This document shows positions 42,463 to 51,548 of a stretch of 64,000 nucleotides of DNA, one piece after another; positions within the stretch are counted from its first letter, which is position 1; every line of letters starts with the position of its first letter. This DNA is from Natronorubrum aibiense (GTDB lineage: Archaea; Halobacteriota; Halobacteria; Halobacteriales; Natrialbaceae). Made by a program: the position numbers and the translations under genes. Location of the stretch: NCBI RefSeq assembly GCF_009392895.1, contig NZ_CP045490.1, forward strand, positions 62,001-126,000, written 5' to 3'. The notes beneath the pieces are model-generated. The model was not told the DNA's origin. It did not search any database and saw nothing but the letters and a program-made list of their open reading frames with translations.

Positions 42463-42999
42463 TTACTCCGTCATCGATTGCACAGCCGCGAGCCACTCGA
42501 GAAACGCATCGATGATCCTGACTCGGAGATCGAGCAACTGGCTCCGATAGCCCGTCGCGTTCGATGATGAGCTTTCGTCCTCGTGGCGAGCCTCGAGCGT
42601 ACGTAATCGGTCACGCGCCTCGAAGAGTTGCGCTTGCAATGCGTTGAGCTCGTCGTGTTGTGCAGCCGTCGGCAGGTGGTGGAGAAAGCCGAGTTTCAAG
42701 AACAGGTGCGAGTGAAACGTTGGATTCGAAATATCGTCGACGGGTTCACTGAGCAGTGTTTGCAGTCGCTCGTGGCCAGCAGACGTGATCTCGTAGCCGT
42801 ACTCGTCTCCGTCCCGGACGGATGTGACGTGACCGTCGTCCTCGAGTTGCGAGATCGTCGGCATGAGGATACCGGTACTCGCACCCCAGTACCGGCCGAA
42901 GCTGTGTCGGAGCTTCTCGTGGATTCGGTTCATCGTCGCGGTTTCCTCTTCCGCGAGCACACCGAGCACACCGAGACTCGCGAGCTGTCGTTGCTCCAT
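42463..42999 (-). CDS. PadR family transcriptional regulator
   Basis: The 178-residue protein starts at ATG 42999 (MEQRQLASLGVLGVL). It has the PadR winged helix: MNRIHEKLRHSFGRYWGAST, then GILMPTISQLEDDGHVTSVRDGDEYGYEIT. A coiled-coil C-terminal half follows (HDELNALQAQLFEARDRLRTLEARHED). It sits between the TRAP operon and the divergent SDR gene and is the only recognisable regulator of the catabolic island. A TATA box (43024-43030) 25-31 nt before the ATG supports the start. Confidence 0.88.
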   Translation of the reverse strand: MEQRQLASLGVLGVLAEEETATMNRIHEKLRHSFGRYWGASTGILMPTISQLEDDGHVTSVRDGDEYGYEITSAGHERLQTLLSEPVDDISNPTFHSHLFLKLGFLHHLPTAAQHDELNALQAQLFEARDRLRTLEARHEDESSSSNATGYRSQLLDLRVRIIDAFLEWLAAVQSMTE

Positions 43000-43023
43000 A
43001 CGTACAGTCGTTCTCGTGAGCAG

Positions 43024-43030
43024 TATTAAA
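43024..43030 (-). promoter_or_regulatory. TATA box of the PadR gene
   Basis: The minus strand reads TTTAATA within GGATTTAATACTG, 25-31 nt before the ATG at 42999, giving a leaderless transcript. Confidence 0.6.
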
Positions 43031-43134
43031 TCCTCCACGCACTCGCGGTCACTCGAATGGAGAGTTCTGTTCGAATTTCTATCAACAGATCGTCAAAAGA
43101 GGGATATGTCCGCTCCATCTTTGAGACAACGAAC

Positions 43135-43914
43135 ATGAACGTTCACGCAGAGACAGCCTTCGTAACCGGCGGGAGCGTCGGCATCGGCCGGCTGATCAGC
43201 CTCGAACTCGCAAACCACGGCGTCACGGTCGTCGTGGCCGATCTCGATGCAGACGCGCGGAAAGGAACAGTCGACGAAATCGAAGCGAACGGCGGAACCG
43301 CGGTCGAAACGCATCTCGACCTCACCGAGCCAGCGTCTATCGACGCCGCGATCGAGTCTGCGGAAGACGCCGTCGGAACGATCGATATTCTGGTGAACAA
43401 CGCCGGCATCGCGGGGCCGACAGCACCGCTCGAGGAGACCTCGCTCGAGGAGTGGGACACGACGTTGTCGATCAATCTCCGCGGTGCGTTCCTCTGTACG
43501 CGCGCGGTCATTGGTGAGATGAAAGCACAGGGGTACGGACGCGTGATCAATATCTCCTCGTCGTCGGGGAAACGCGCGGTTCCGATGCGTAGTCCGTACG
43601 CGAGTTCGAAGGCAGGATTGCTGGGACTCACGCGAACGACGGCAGCCGAAGCGGGCCCACACGGCGTCACCGCAAACGCGATCTGCCCGGGCCCAGTCGA
43701 TGGTCCACGGATTCAGAACGTCATCGACGAGCGTGCCGAAAACTCCGAGCAGTCCCGCGCGGAGATCGTCGAGGAAAAAGAAGGGGAAGCGCTCACCCGG
43801 TCGTTCGTCGACCCGGAGGACATCGCCGCAACGGTGGCGTATCTCTGTTCGGACGCCACCGAGAATATCACCGGACAGGCGCTCAACGTCTCGGGCGGGA
43901 AGATCATCCATTGA
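43135..43914 (+). CDS. Short-chain dehydrogenase/reductase (FabG-like)
   Basis: The 259-residue protein starts at ATG 43135. It has the Rossmann motif FVTGGSVGIGRLIS (9-22), VNNAGIAGP, and the catalytic Ser-Tyr-Lys in NISSSSGKRAVPMRSPYASSKAGLLGLT. It ends with the typical LCSDATENITGQALNVSGG. It oxidises or reduces a hydroxyl/keto group with NAD(P). It is followed after 122 bp by the first class III CoA-transferase in the same direction and lies divergent from PadR. The substrate is not assignable. Confidence 0.93.
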   Translation: MNVHAETAFVTGGSVGIGRLISLELANHGVTVVVADLDADARKGTVDEIEANGGTAVETHLDLTEPASIDAAIESAEDAVGTIDILVNNAGIAGPTAPLEETSLEEWDTTLSINLRGAFLCTRAVIGEMKAQGYGRVINISSSSGKRAVPMRSPYASSKAGLLGLTRTTAAEAGPHGVTANAICPGPVDGPRIQNVIDERAENSEQSRAEIVEEKEGEALTRSFVDPEDIAATVAYLCSDATENITGQALNVSGGKIIH

Positions 43915-44036
43915 CCATGCCTCTCTCGCTCTCGAGACTCGATCCCGAGACTCGCTAGTCGAGTCGGCGGCATGCCGTCGCTGGAAACGTTTGGCGAAAG
44001 ATAACACATATCAATAGTGACGGAGATGGAACGGTT

Positions 44037-45221
44037 ATGCAGCCACTCGACGGTATCGACGTCCTCGATTTCACACAGTCGATCGCGGGACCGATCTGTA
44101 CGCAATCGCTCGCGGCGCTCGGTGCCAACGTCGTCAAAGTAGAGCCGCCGGAGGGAGACGCGTTCCGTCCACTGATCAACGGCGCGATGTTCGCCTCGTG
44201 CAACCGGGGGAAACGGAGTCTGTCGCTCGATCTCAAACGCGATGAGGGACAACAGCTCGCACGGGAGCTGGCGGCCGAAGCGGACGTCGTCGTCGAGAGT
44301 TTCCGACCGGGCGTCCTGGAGCAGTTCGGCCTCGAGTACGAGTCGGTCGCCGAAACGAATCCCGATGTCGTCTACTGCTCGGTGACGGGATTCGGTCAGG
44401 ATGGTCCGTACGAAGACTATCCCGCGTACGATCCGATCGCACAGGCGATGTCCGGCCTCCTGAGCGTCACTGGTCCAACCGACGGGAAACCGGTTCGCGT
44501 CGGCACCAGCGCGATCGACTACACCACCGGCCTGACTGCCGCGATGCTCGTTATGGGTGGGCTGTTGGGTCGGCGATCGGACGGTGGAACGCACATCGAC
44601 GTCTCGCTGTTCGACGTGGCGACGACGTGGATGGGCTACTGGGTCGCACAGTACACCGCTACCGACCGGGTGCCGACGCCGTCCGGCGACGGCATCTACG
44701 GTATCTCACCCTACGGGATCTACGATGCCGGCGACGGTGAACCGTTCTACCTCGCGACGGCATCGACTAAACTGTACCACCGACTCTGCCGGACGCTCGA
44801 GCGAGACGACCTCCTCGAGGATGACCGATTCGAGACGCTCACGGATCGCTGGGAGCACCGCGAGTCGCTGCGAGCCGAACTCGAGGCGACGTTCGACGCG
44901 TACGACCGCGCCGAACTGGTCGAGTTGCTCGTCGCGGCCGGCGTCCCGGCAGGACCAGTGCGGTCGGTCGACGAACTCGTCGAGGACGACCCGCACGCAG
45001 CGTCGCGGGAGCTATTCGTCGAGACGTACAACCAGCACCTTGAGACGCCGTGTCGGACGACTCGACTGCCGTTTCGATTCACCGATGGCGCGGTCGATAC
45101 GCTCGGATCGCCACCTCGACAGGGAGAGCACACGAGCGCGGTCCTCCAGGAGTGGGGCTACGACGATGAGACCGTCGAGATGCTCTTCGAGAACGATGTC
45201 CTCCACGGTCAAGCGGAGTGA
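44037..45221 (+). CDS. Class III CoA-transferase (CaiB/BaiF family), copy 1
   Basis: The 394-residue protein has the family N-terminus DVLDFTQSIAGPICTQSLAA, then ADVVVESFRPGVLEQFGLEY, VYCSVTGFGQDGPYEDYPAYD with the catalytic Asp of YDPIAQAMSG, and HIDVSLFDVATTWM. Such enzymes move CoA between organic acids through an aspartyl-CoA intermediate. It is closely similar along its length to the second copy at 57119, so the two arose by duplication. It is followed by an MFS transporter gene. The acid pair is unknown. Confidence 0.94.
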   Translation: MQPLDGIDVLDFTQSIAGPICTQSLAALGANVVKVEPPEGDAFRPLINGAMFASCNRGKRSLSLDLKRDEGQQLARELAAEADVVVESFRPGVLEQFGLEYESVAETNPDVVYCSVTGFGQDGPYEDYPAYDPIAQAMSGLLSVTGPTDGKPVRVGTSAIDYTTGLTAAMLVMGGLLGRRSDGGTHIDVSLFDVATTWMGYWVAQYTATDRVPTPSGDGIYGISPYGIYDAGDGEPFYLATASTKLYHRLCRTLERDDLLEDDRFETLTDRWEHRESLRAELEATFDAYDRAELVELLVAAGVPAGPVRSVDELVEDDPHAASRELFVETYNQHLETPCRTTRLPFRFTDGAVDTLGSPPRQGEHTSAVLQEWGYDDETVEMLFENDVLHGQAE

Positions 45222-45301
45222 GCCACCACGTCCTGTGTGAGTTTGGTGGGTCCCTCGCGAAAGGCGAGGCGATCACCGTCGTTCGTCCCAGTCCCCAGAA
45301 C

Positions 45302-45310
45302 GTTTAATAT
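45302..45310 (+). promoter_or_regulatory. TATA box of the MFS transporter gene
   Basis: GTTTAATAT lies 24-32 nt before the GTG start at 45334, so the gene is probably transcribed alone and leaderless. Confidence 0.55.
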
Positions 45311-45333
45311 CGATACCGACAGATGATTTTTGA

Positions 45334-46557
45334 GTGACGAGCAACACGTTGGGATACTTCTCTACCGTCGTGAGTAGCGTGCGCGAGCTGCTGAGTGGCC
45401 GACGCGGGACCGTTTTGATCGCGATTTCGTGTGGCTGGTTCCTGTCGATGGGCGTCAGGATGATCTATCCGGTGATGTTGCCGTACCTCCAGACGGCGTA
45501 CGATCTGGATCTGACGACGGCAGGCCTGCTTCTGACAGTGCTCTTTTTTGCCTACGCGGTCGGGCAGCTCCCGGGTGGTGTGCTCGCCGACAAAGTCGGT
45601 GAACGGATCATCCTCTCGTTGAGTATGGTGATCGCCGCTGTCACGCTGGTACTCGTCATCCGCTCGCCGTCGTCGCTCGTCCTATTTGTTGCGACAGCGC
45701 TGTTCGGGTTCGGGACGGCGTTGTACGCAGTCGGTCGGTACACGATCCTCCCTCGACTGTATCCAGAACAGATCGGCGCTGCCAACGGCATGACCGCGTC
45801 CTCTCAGGACGCCGGCCAGTCCGTCCTTCCGCCGCTTGCCGGCGTCATCGCTGCTGGACTGTACTGGCAACTCGGCTTCGGATTTGCCGTTCCGTTGTTT
45901 CTTGCGATGGCCGTCGCGCTCTGGGTAATCACGCCCACCCGCACGTCGGCTCACGACGAAAACGATACGGACGGACTCTCGGTTGCTACCCTCCGGTATA
46001 TCGGCTCGGTGTTGCGACAGCCCGGAATCGTCTACCCGACAGCTGTGTTGGTGCTTGGACTGTTCATCTGGCAGGCGTTCACGGGCTTCTATCCGACGTA
46101 TCTGGTCCAACAGAAGGGGCTCTCGACGTCGCTCGCCAGTGGCCTCTTCGGCCTCTTTTTCGCGCTGGGAATCCTGATCAAACCGCTGTCCGGGAGCGCC
46201 TACGACCGATTCGGCGCGCGTCGCTCGGTGTTGGTCGTCTCGAGCGGCCCAGTTATCGCCTTCCTCGTGTTGCCGTTTTCCGACGGCTTCTGGGTGCTCG
46301 CGGGCGTGACGGCGCTCGTCAGTACCTTGCTTGGTTTTGCGACCGTCACGGAGCCGTACCTGCTCGAGCAACTGCCCGTGGACATCCGCGGGACGGGATT
46401 CGGCATCCTTCGAACGATCGCGTTTACCGTCGGTGCGCTGGGACCGGTGGTCTTCGGGGCTGCTGCCGACCGCGGCTTCTTCGATGAGGCGTTCATGGCA
46501 CTGGCCGTCATCGCCGGCGCGATGTTGCTTCTCGGACTGCGAATCCCGAACGCGTGA
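45334..46557 (+). CDS. MFS transporter
   Basis: The 407-residue protein has twelve predicted membrane helices in two halves. The MFS loop 2-3 motif is GGVLADKVGERIILS and its counterpart in the second half is SGSAYDRFGARRSVLVV. GTG 45334 is chosen because a TATA box lies 24-32 nt before it. Located after the CoA-transferase, it may import a second acid substrate or export a product. Specificity cannot be read from sequence. Confidence 0.93.
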   Translation: MTSNTLGYFSTVVSSVRELLSGRRGTVLIAISCGWFLSMGVRMIYPVMLPYLQTAYDLDLTTAGLLLTVLFFAYAVGQLPGGVLADKVGERIILSLSMVIAAVTLVLVIRSPSSLVLFVATALFGFGTALYAVGRYTILPRLYPEQIGAANGMTASSQDAGQSVLPPLAGVIAAGLYWQLGFGFAVPLFLAMAVALWVITPTRTSAHDENDTDGLSVATLRYIGSVLRQPGIVYPTAVLVLGLFIWQAFTGFYPTYLVQQKGLSTSLASGLFGLFFALGILIKPLSGSAYDRFGARRSVLVVSSGPVIAFLVLPFSDGFWVLAGVTALVSTLLGFATVTEPYLLEQLPVDIRGTGFGILRTIAFTVGALGPVVFGAAADRGFFDEAFMALAVIAGAMLLLGLRIPNA

Positions 46558-46616
46558 TCGCTCGCCGATAGCGAAGAAAACACTATTACCCGAGACGACT
46601 ATCGAGATACCGACTC

Positions 46617-46772
46617 ATGGGAACGAAATCGATCGTCGATCGGCTGCTCGAGATCGACAATCAGGTGCATGCGGCGATGCCGGTCAAAGACAGCTACAGC
46701 AAACTCTTCTTCCGAACGATCCTCTGGTTCGCGTTCTTCGTCGCCGTCTCGCTCGTCATTTCGAGCGTGTAG
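46617..46772 (+). CDS. Small single-helix membrane protein (51 aa)
   Basis: ATG 46617 opens a 51-residue frame: MGTKSIVDRLLEIDNQVHAA, MPVKDSYSKLFFRT and a hydrophobic C-terminal helix ILWFAFFVAVSLVISSV. The composition and amphipathic-then-hydrophobic layout look genuine, and the gene fills the space between the MFS transporter and the zinc dehydrogenase. It could be a small membrane subunit or regulator of a neighbour. No family was recognised. Confidence 0.55.
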   Translation: MGTKSIVDRLLEIDNQVHAAMPVKDSYSKLFFRTILWFAFFVAVSLVISSV

Positions 46773-46892
46773 CGGGCTGGACGGCACTCGACATCTCGGA
46801 CGCATCGGTCAGCGGAACCCGGAATGCGTACTGTTATCGTTCGACCCGATCATATCGGTGTCGTGAGCGAGAACGATCCTGCAACGGGGACG

Positions 46893-47912
46893 ATGCGCGC
46901 GCTGATCAAAGCACGACCGGAACGGGGCATGACGCTCGAGCGCCGTCCGATTCCGGAACCGGGACCGGGCGAAGTCCGGCTTCGCGTCGAATCGGTCGGT
47001 ATCGACGGCGGTGCGGAGGCGCTGATTTATGACTGGCACGAGAGCAAACACCACTACGCGGACACACTCCCGCAACTGTTCGGCCACGAGTGTGCTGGCG
47101 TGATCGACCGCGTCCATCCGACCGTCGACCGGCATCAACCGGGTGAACGCGTCGCGGTCGAGCCGGTGGTCGGCTGCGGCGCGTGTCGCCACTGCCACAC
47201 CGGCTCGTTCGCCATCTGTCCGGACCGGCGACTCATCGGTCTCGACGCCGATAGCGACGGCGCGCTCGCCGAGTACGTGGTCGTCCCCGAAGCAACGCTG
47301 TACCCGATCGGCGACCTCGAGCCCGATGTCGGCGTCTTTCTCGAACTGCTTGCGCTCGGCGTCCACGCCCTCGAGCAGTCGACGTTCGAACTCGGCGATC
47401 GAGTCGCGATCGCCGGCCCGGGTGCGGTCGGAATTGGGATGCTGGTCGCCGTCGCCGCGGCGGGTGCCAGTTCGATCACCGTCATCGGGACTGACGCCGA
47501 CATCGACGACCGCTTCCCGCTGGCAACGGAACTCGGTGCGACGACGACGGTCACCGCTGAAGACGGCCTTGAGGACGGTGCCGAGTTCGATGTCTTCTTC
47601 GAAGCGTCGGGAAGTCCGGGTGCCCTGTCGATGGCGACGGACGCGATTCGGCCCGGCGGCGAACTCGTCCAGATCGGCCTCTTTCACGGCCACGAAACGG
47701 TTCCCGTCGATCTCACTCGACTCACTCGCCGAGGCGTGTCGATCACGACCGTCTACGGTCGTCGGGCCTCGAGTTGGGACCGCGCGATCGCGGTCGCGGA
47801 CGGACTCGATCTGTCGCCGGCGATCGGGCCGTCGTTCGCACTCGAGGAGTACGAGGCGGCGTTCGAGGCGGCCGAAAACCGGGCGGGGATCAAAATCACG
47901 CTCCACCCGTAG
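46893..47912 (+). CDS. Zinc-dependent medium-chain dehydrogenase (threonine/glucose dehydrogenase-like)
   Basis: From ATG 46893 the protein has 339 residues; GTG 46863 or ATG 46824 would lengthen it. It has GHECAGVIDR (His65, Glu66 as zinc ligands), the structural-zinc motif CGACRHCHTGSFAIC (Cys95, 98, 101, 109) and the NAD-binding AGPGAVGIGMLVA. The usual catalytic-zinc Cys is replaced by Asp38 in VGIDGGAEALIYDW, as known for Haloferax mediterranei glucose dehydrogenase. It probably oxidises a sugar or hydroxy acid. Confidence 0.88.
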   Translation: MRALIKARPERGMTLERRPIPEPGPGEVRLRVESVGIDGGAEALIYDWHESKHHYADTLPQLFGHECAGVIDRVHPTVDRHQPGERVAVEPVVGCGACRHCHTGSFAICPDRRLIGLDADSDGALAEYVVVPEATLYPIGDLEPDVGVFLELLALGVHALEQSTFELGDRVAIAGPGAVGIGMLVAVAAAGASSITVIGTDADIDDRFPLATELGATTTVTAEDGLEDGAEFDVFFEASGSPGALSMATDAIRPGGELVQIGLFHGHETVPVDLTRLTRRGVSITTVYGRRASSWDRAIAVADGLDLSPAIGPSFALEEYEAAFEAAENRAGIKITLHP

Positions 47913-47920
47913 CGGTACGC

Positions 47921-48673
47921 TCAGTCCTCGACGATTGCAAACGCACGGATCGGACTCGCGGTTGCGCCGTGCAGTGGCAGCGGCGTCGCACTGAAGACGA
48001 AGCGGTGGGACGGAATGGCGTCGACGTTCCGGAGGTTTTCGACGATGAGCGTGTAGGAATCGGGCGCGCCCTCCCGAAGGAGCACGCGGTGGGCGGGCAT
48101 CGAGACGTCGCCGGCGATGTCGACGTTACCGCAGTCGATCCCGACGACGCTCACGTCACGTTCGTAAAGCCACTCTGCGCCCGCTTCCGAGAGGCCAGGA
48201 TGGTCTCCCAGATACGTCTCCTCGTCCTCAGGCAGATAGTCGTCCCAGCCGGTATACAGCAGCACTGAATCGCCGGGTTCGACCTCGACGCCGGCGTCGG
48301 CCGCCGCCCCCTCGAGCAGGTCGGGTCCGATCGCACCTTTCGGGCCGGCCTCGGAGACGTCGAGCCAGACGGCCGGGCCATGACACTCCTCGAGCTCGAG
48401 TTCGTCGATTGTTTTCCCGTCGGGGTGGAGATGAAACGGCGCGTCGATGTGCGTGCCGTTGTGTTCGGCGATGTAGACGAAGCCGTTGACCAGCGAGAGA
48501 TCGTCGACCCCCTTGCCGCGCCAGGTGTCTTCGGCCTGCTCGTGGTTCATGCGAGTGCCCGACAGAAACAGCGGACTTCGGCCGTGATTGGGGTGGTTCG
48601 CCATCTCTTCGGTGATCTCGGCAGTCAGGTCGATCAGTTGAGACACGGCCACACATGGGTACTGGTACCTCAT
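47921..48673 (-). CDS. Cyclase family metal-dependent hydrolase (kynurenine formamidase-like)
   Basis: The 250-residue protein starts at ATG 48673 and carries the cyclase signature AEHNGTHIDAPFHLHPDG (metal His and Asp) with SVVGIDCGNVDIAG further on. The family includes kynurenine formamidase and isatin hydrolase, which open amide or lactam bonds with a divalent metal. The acyl-CoA dehydrogenase gene ends 17 nt upstream on the same strand, so the two form an operon. The substrate is unknown. Confidence 0.88.
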   Translation of the reverse strand: MRYQYPCVAVSQLIDLTAEITEEMANHPNHGRSPLFLSGTRMNHEQAEDTWRGKGVDDLSLVNGFVYIAEHNGTHIDAPFHLHPDGKTIDELELEECHGPAVWLDVSEAGPKGAIGPDLLEGAAADAGVEVEPGDSVLLYTGWDDYLPEDEETYLGDHPGLSEAGAEWLYERDVSVVGIDCGNVDIAGDVSMPAHRVLLREGAPDSYTLIVENLRNVDAIPSHRFVFSATPLPLHGATASPIRAFAIVED

Positions 48674-48690
48674 AACTGTTCGTAGGACGG

Positions 48691-49854
48691 TTAGTCGTAC
48701 AGGCGGTTGGCCACCACGAGCCGATTGATTTCGTTCGTTCCCTCGTAGATCTGCATCCCTTTCGCGACGCGCATGCGCCGTTCGACCGGGTAATCCTTCG
48801 AGTAGCCGCGGGAACCGTGGATCTGGACGGCTTCGGTCGTCACGTCCATCGCGACGTCCGTCGCCTTCGTCTTCGCCATCGCTGCCTCGGAGGTGACGCG
48901 CTCGCCGCGATCCCGTTTCGCCGCCGCCGAGAGGGTAAGCAGCCGCGAGGCTTCGATCTCGATCGCCATGTCCGCGAGTTTGAACGACACGCCTTGGAAC
49001 TCGCGGATCGGCTGGCCGAACTGCTCGCGGTCGTCGGCGAACGCCACGCTCTCCTCGAACGCCCCCTGTGCCACGCCGACGCCCTGTGCGGCTGTCCCGA
49101 TGCGACCGATATCCAACCCCTCGAGCACGTATCGGAGCCCGCGTCCCCGTTCGCCGATGATGTTCTCGGCGGGGACGCGAACGTCGTCGAACCGGAGTTC
49201 CGTCTCGATCGATGCCTCGCCTTCCATACACGGGATGTCGCGGACGAATTCGAGGCCGTCTCGGTCGGCCGGGTTCGGGACGCCGATCAGGCTGACGCCC
49301 TCGTGGGCCGCGTCGTCTTCGTCGGCCGTCCGAACGCCGACGACGAGGAAATCAGCGACGCTGCCGTTGGTCGTCCACACTTTCTCGCCGCTCAAGATGT
49401 ACTCGTCACCGTCTCGCCTTGCTGTCGTCTCGAGCGAGCCCGCATCGCTGCCGGCCTCGGGTTCGGTCAGCGAGAGCGCGGGGAGCCACTCGCCCGAGCA
49501 GATATTGCCGAGCCACTCCTCGCGTTGCCACTCTTCGCCGAACTCGTGGATCGGATAGCCGACAAGGCTGGCGGCGACCGAAGCGGCTCCGGCGAGGAGC
49601 TTCCAGCTGCGGGAGAGTTCCTCGATCGTGATCGCGTAAGAGCGGTAATCCAGCCCGAGGCCGTCGTACTCGGTTCCATACTGGACCCCGTGGAAGCCGG
49701 CGTCGGCGACCCGGTCGACGACCTCCATCGGGAAGGTGCCGGACGATTCGTACTCCTCGACGTGCGGTTCGACTTCCTGTTCACAGAACTCCCGAACCGT
49801 CGCTCGGTGCTCCTCGTGGGCCTCGGTGAGTTCGAATGCTGTCGTTGGTATCAT
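48691..49854 (-). CDS. Acyl-CoA dehydrogenase (Glu in YEGT motif)
   Basis: The 387-residue protein starts at ATG 49854 (MIPTTAFELTEAHEEH). It has the FAD/substrate motif LSLTEPEAGSDAGSLE, GEKVWTTNGSVADFLV, the helix IEASRLLTLSAAAKRDRG, and QIYEGTNEINRLVVANRLYD with the catalytic Glu371. This is the medium/short-chain type that removes alpha-beta hydrogens from acyl-CoA and passes electrons to ETF. It is co-transcribed with the cyclase-family gene and faces the acyl-CoA synthetase gene. Confidence 0.94.
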   Translation of the reverse strand: MIPTTAFELTEAHEEHRATVREFCEQEVEPHVEEYESSGTFPMEVVDRVADAGFHGVQYGTEYDGLGLDYRSYAITIEELSRSWKLLAGAASVAASLVGYPIHEFGEEWQREEWLGNICSGEWLPALSLTEPEAGSDAGSLETTARRDGDEYILSGEKVWTTNGSVADFLVVGVRTADEDDAAHEGVSLIGVPNPADRDGLEFVRDIPCMEGEASIETELRFDDVRVPAENIIGERGRGLRYVLEGLDIGRIGTAAQGVGVAQGAFEESVAFADDREQFGQPIREFQGVSFKLADMAIEIEASRLLTLSAAAKRDRGERVTSEAAMAKTKATDVAMDVTTEAVQIHGSRGYSKDYPVERRMRVAKGMQIYEGTNEINRLVVANRLYD

Positions 49855-49958
49855 AACATACGACCGTGCTGATCGTGTTCGTAGCTTGGTGTCATCCAAC
49901 ATAATTCCGTGGGATACCGTCTCATTCCGGTCGGTTTTCGCCGGTGGACAGCAGTCTT

Positions 49959-51539
49959 ATGATGATGTGCTCCGATACCGCGTGTGTGACACAGCCAACC
50001 ACTGCTGATCTTCTCGGACAGACGGCGGCTCGGTTTCCGGACAGACCTGCGCTCCGGGACCCAGCACGCGACGAAACGATCGCCTTCGCACAACTGGACG
50101 AGCGCGCACGGACCCTCGCGACCGGACTGCTCGAGGCCGGCCTCGAGCCCGGCGATCACCTCTCAGCGCTGTTGACCGATTCGATCGAGTTCGTCGAACT
50201 CCTCTTTGCGGCGGCCCACGCCGGCCTCGTGTTCAACCCGATCAGTTACCGGGTCCCGCCGAAACGGCTCGCGTACGTGCTCGAGCACGCCGAATCGATC
50301 GGCCTCGTCGTCGACGAAGACTGTCTGGACACCGTTCGGGCGCTCGAGGCCGAAGAGTTACCGGATCTGCTCGTGGGCGTCGGGACCGACGCCGAACCGG
50401 TCACGGTGCCGTACGAGCAGTTCGAGGACGACACCGGGACCGACCGGACTGCCGACCTCGAGGTCGACGTCGACGAATCCGACCCGGCAATGCTCCTCTA
50501 CACCTCGGGGACGACGGGACAGCCCAAAGGTGTCCTCCACTCTCATCGGAACGTCGTCACCGCCGCGCTCGTCTCACTGCCGTACAATCGCCTTCGGCCA
50601 ACCGATGTGAACGTCGCACTCGGCCCACTCTATCACGTCGGGCCGCTGCTCTGTAACGTCCTGCCAGCGCTGAACGCGGGCGCGTGTAACGTCATCCAGC
50701 ACGGGTTCGATCCGGCGACGACGCTCGAGCGGATCGATTCGGAGGGGATCACGACCATGTGGGCCGTCCCGACGCACGTGCGGGCGCTGGTCGACGAACC
50801 GTCGATCGAGGAACGAGCCGTCGAGGGCGTGCGGATGATCCAGTACTCCGGTGCGGCGATGCCTGCCGCGGTCGCGACACGCGCACGTGAGCACGTCTCG
50901 GACTGCGATTTCGTCAACGCCTATGGCACGACGGAGATCACCTTCGGGACGCTGATCCATCCGGAGTTCCACGACGAGAAACTGGGCAGCATCGGGCAGG
51001 CCGCGCCCAACGCGGCCGTCCGCATCGTCGACGCCGAGGCCCCCGTTCCGGACGCCGTCGTCGACACCGACGAGGTGGGCGAACTGCTCGTCAAGGCCGC
51101 CACGTGCATGCTCGAGTACTGGAAGGACCCGGAGGCGACTGACGAGGCGATCGTCGACGGCTGGTATCGAACTGGCGACCTCGGACGGCGCGACGCGGAC
51201 GGCTTCCTCTACTTCGTCGACCGGAAAGACGACATGATCGTCAGCGGCGGCGAGAACATCTATCCAGCGGAAGTCGAGGAACTTCTCCACAGTCATCCGG
51301 AGGTCCGTTCGGGGGCGGTCGTCGGCGTCCCCGACGACGAGTGGGGGGAGGTCGTCACGGCGTTCGTCGTTCCGGCCGACGAGGACCTCTCGAACGATGA
51401 TCTTGAGGAGTTTTTCGTCGCGTCCGACGCCCTCGAGTCGTTCAAACGCCCACGTCAGTACGTGTTCAAAGAAGCGCTGCCGAAAACGAGCAGCGACAAG
51501 ATCGATCGGCGGGCGTTGCTCGAGTCGACGACGGAGTAG
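49959..51539 (+). CDS. AMP-dependent acyl-CoA synthetase/ligase
   Basis: The product is about 526 residues from ATG 49959; two more in-frame ATGs follow immediately and the true start is uncertain. Motifs: P-loop LLYTSGTTGQPKG, VNAYGTTEITFG, WYRTGDLGRRDADGFLYFVDR, KDDMIVSGGENIYPAEVEE and the acylation Lys in LPKTSSDKIDRRAL. It activates a carboxylic acid to acyl-CoA through an acyl-AMP. It is divergent from the acyl-CoA dehydrogenase and convergent with the SDR. With them it makes an activation-oxidation set. Confidence 0.94.
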   Translation: MMMCSDTACVTQPTTADLLGQTAARFPDRPALRDPARDETIAFAQLDERARTLATGLLEAGLEPGDHLSALLTDSIEFVELLFAAAHAGLVFNPISYRVPPKRLAYVLEHAESIGLVVDEDCLDTVRALEAEELPDLLVGVGTDAEPVTVPYEQFEDDTGTDRTADLEVDVDESDPAMLLYTSGTTGQPKGVLHSHRNVVTAALVSLPYNRLRPTDVNVALGPLYHVGPLLCNVLPALNAGACNVIQHGFDPATTLERIDSEGITTMWAVPTHVRALVDEPSIEERAVEGVRMIQYSGAAMPAAVATRAREHVSDCDFVNAYGTTEITFGTLIHPEFHDEKLGSIGQAAPNAAVRIVDAEAPVPDAVVDTDEVGELLVKAATCMLEYWKDPEATDEAIVDGWYRTGDLGRRDADGFLYFVDRKDDMIVSGGENIYPAEVEELLHSHPEVRSGAVVGVPDDEWGEVVTAFVVPADEDLSNDDLEEFFVASDALESFKRPRQYVFKEALPKTSSDKIDRRALLESTTE

Positions 51540-51548
51540 CGGGACTGA

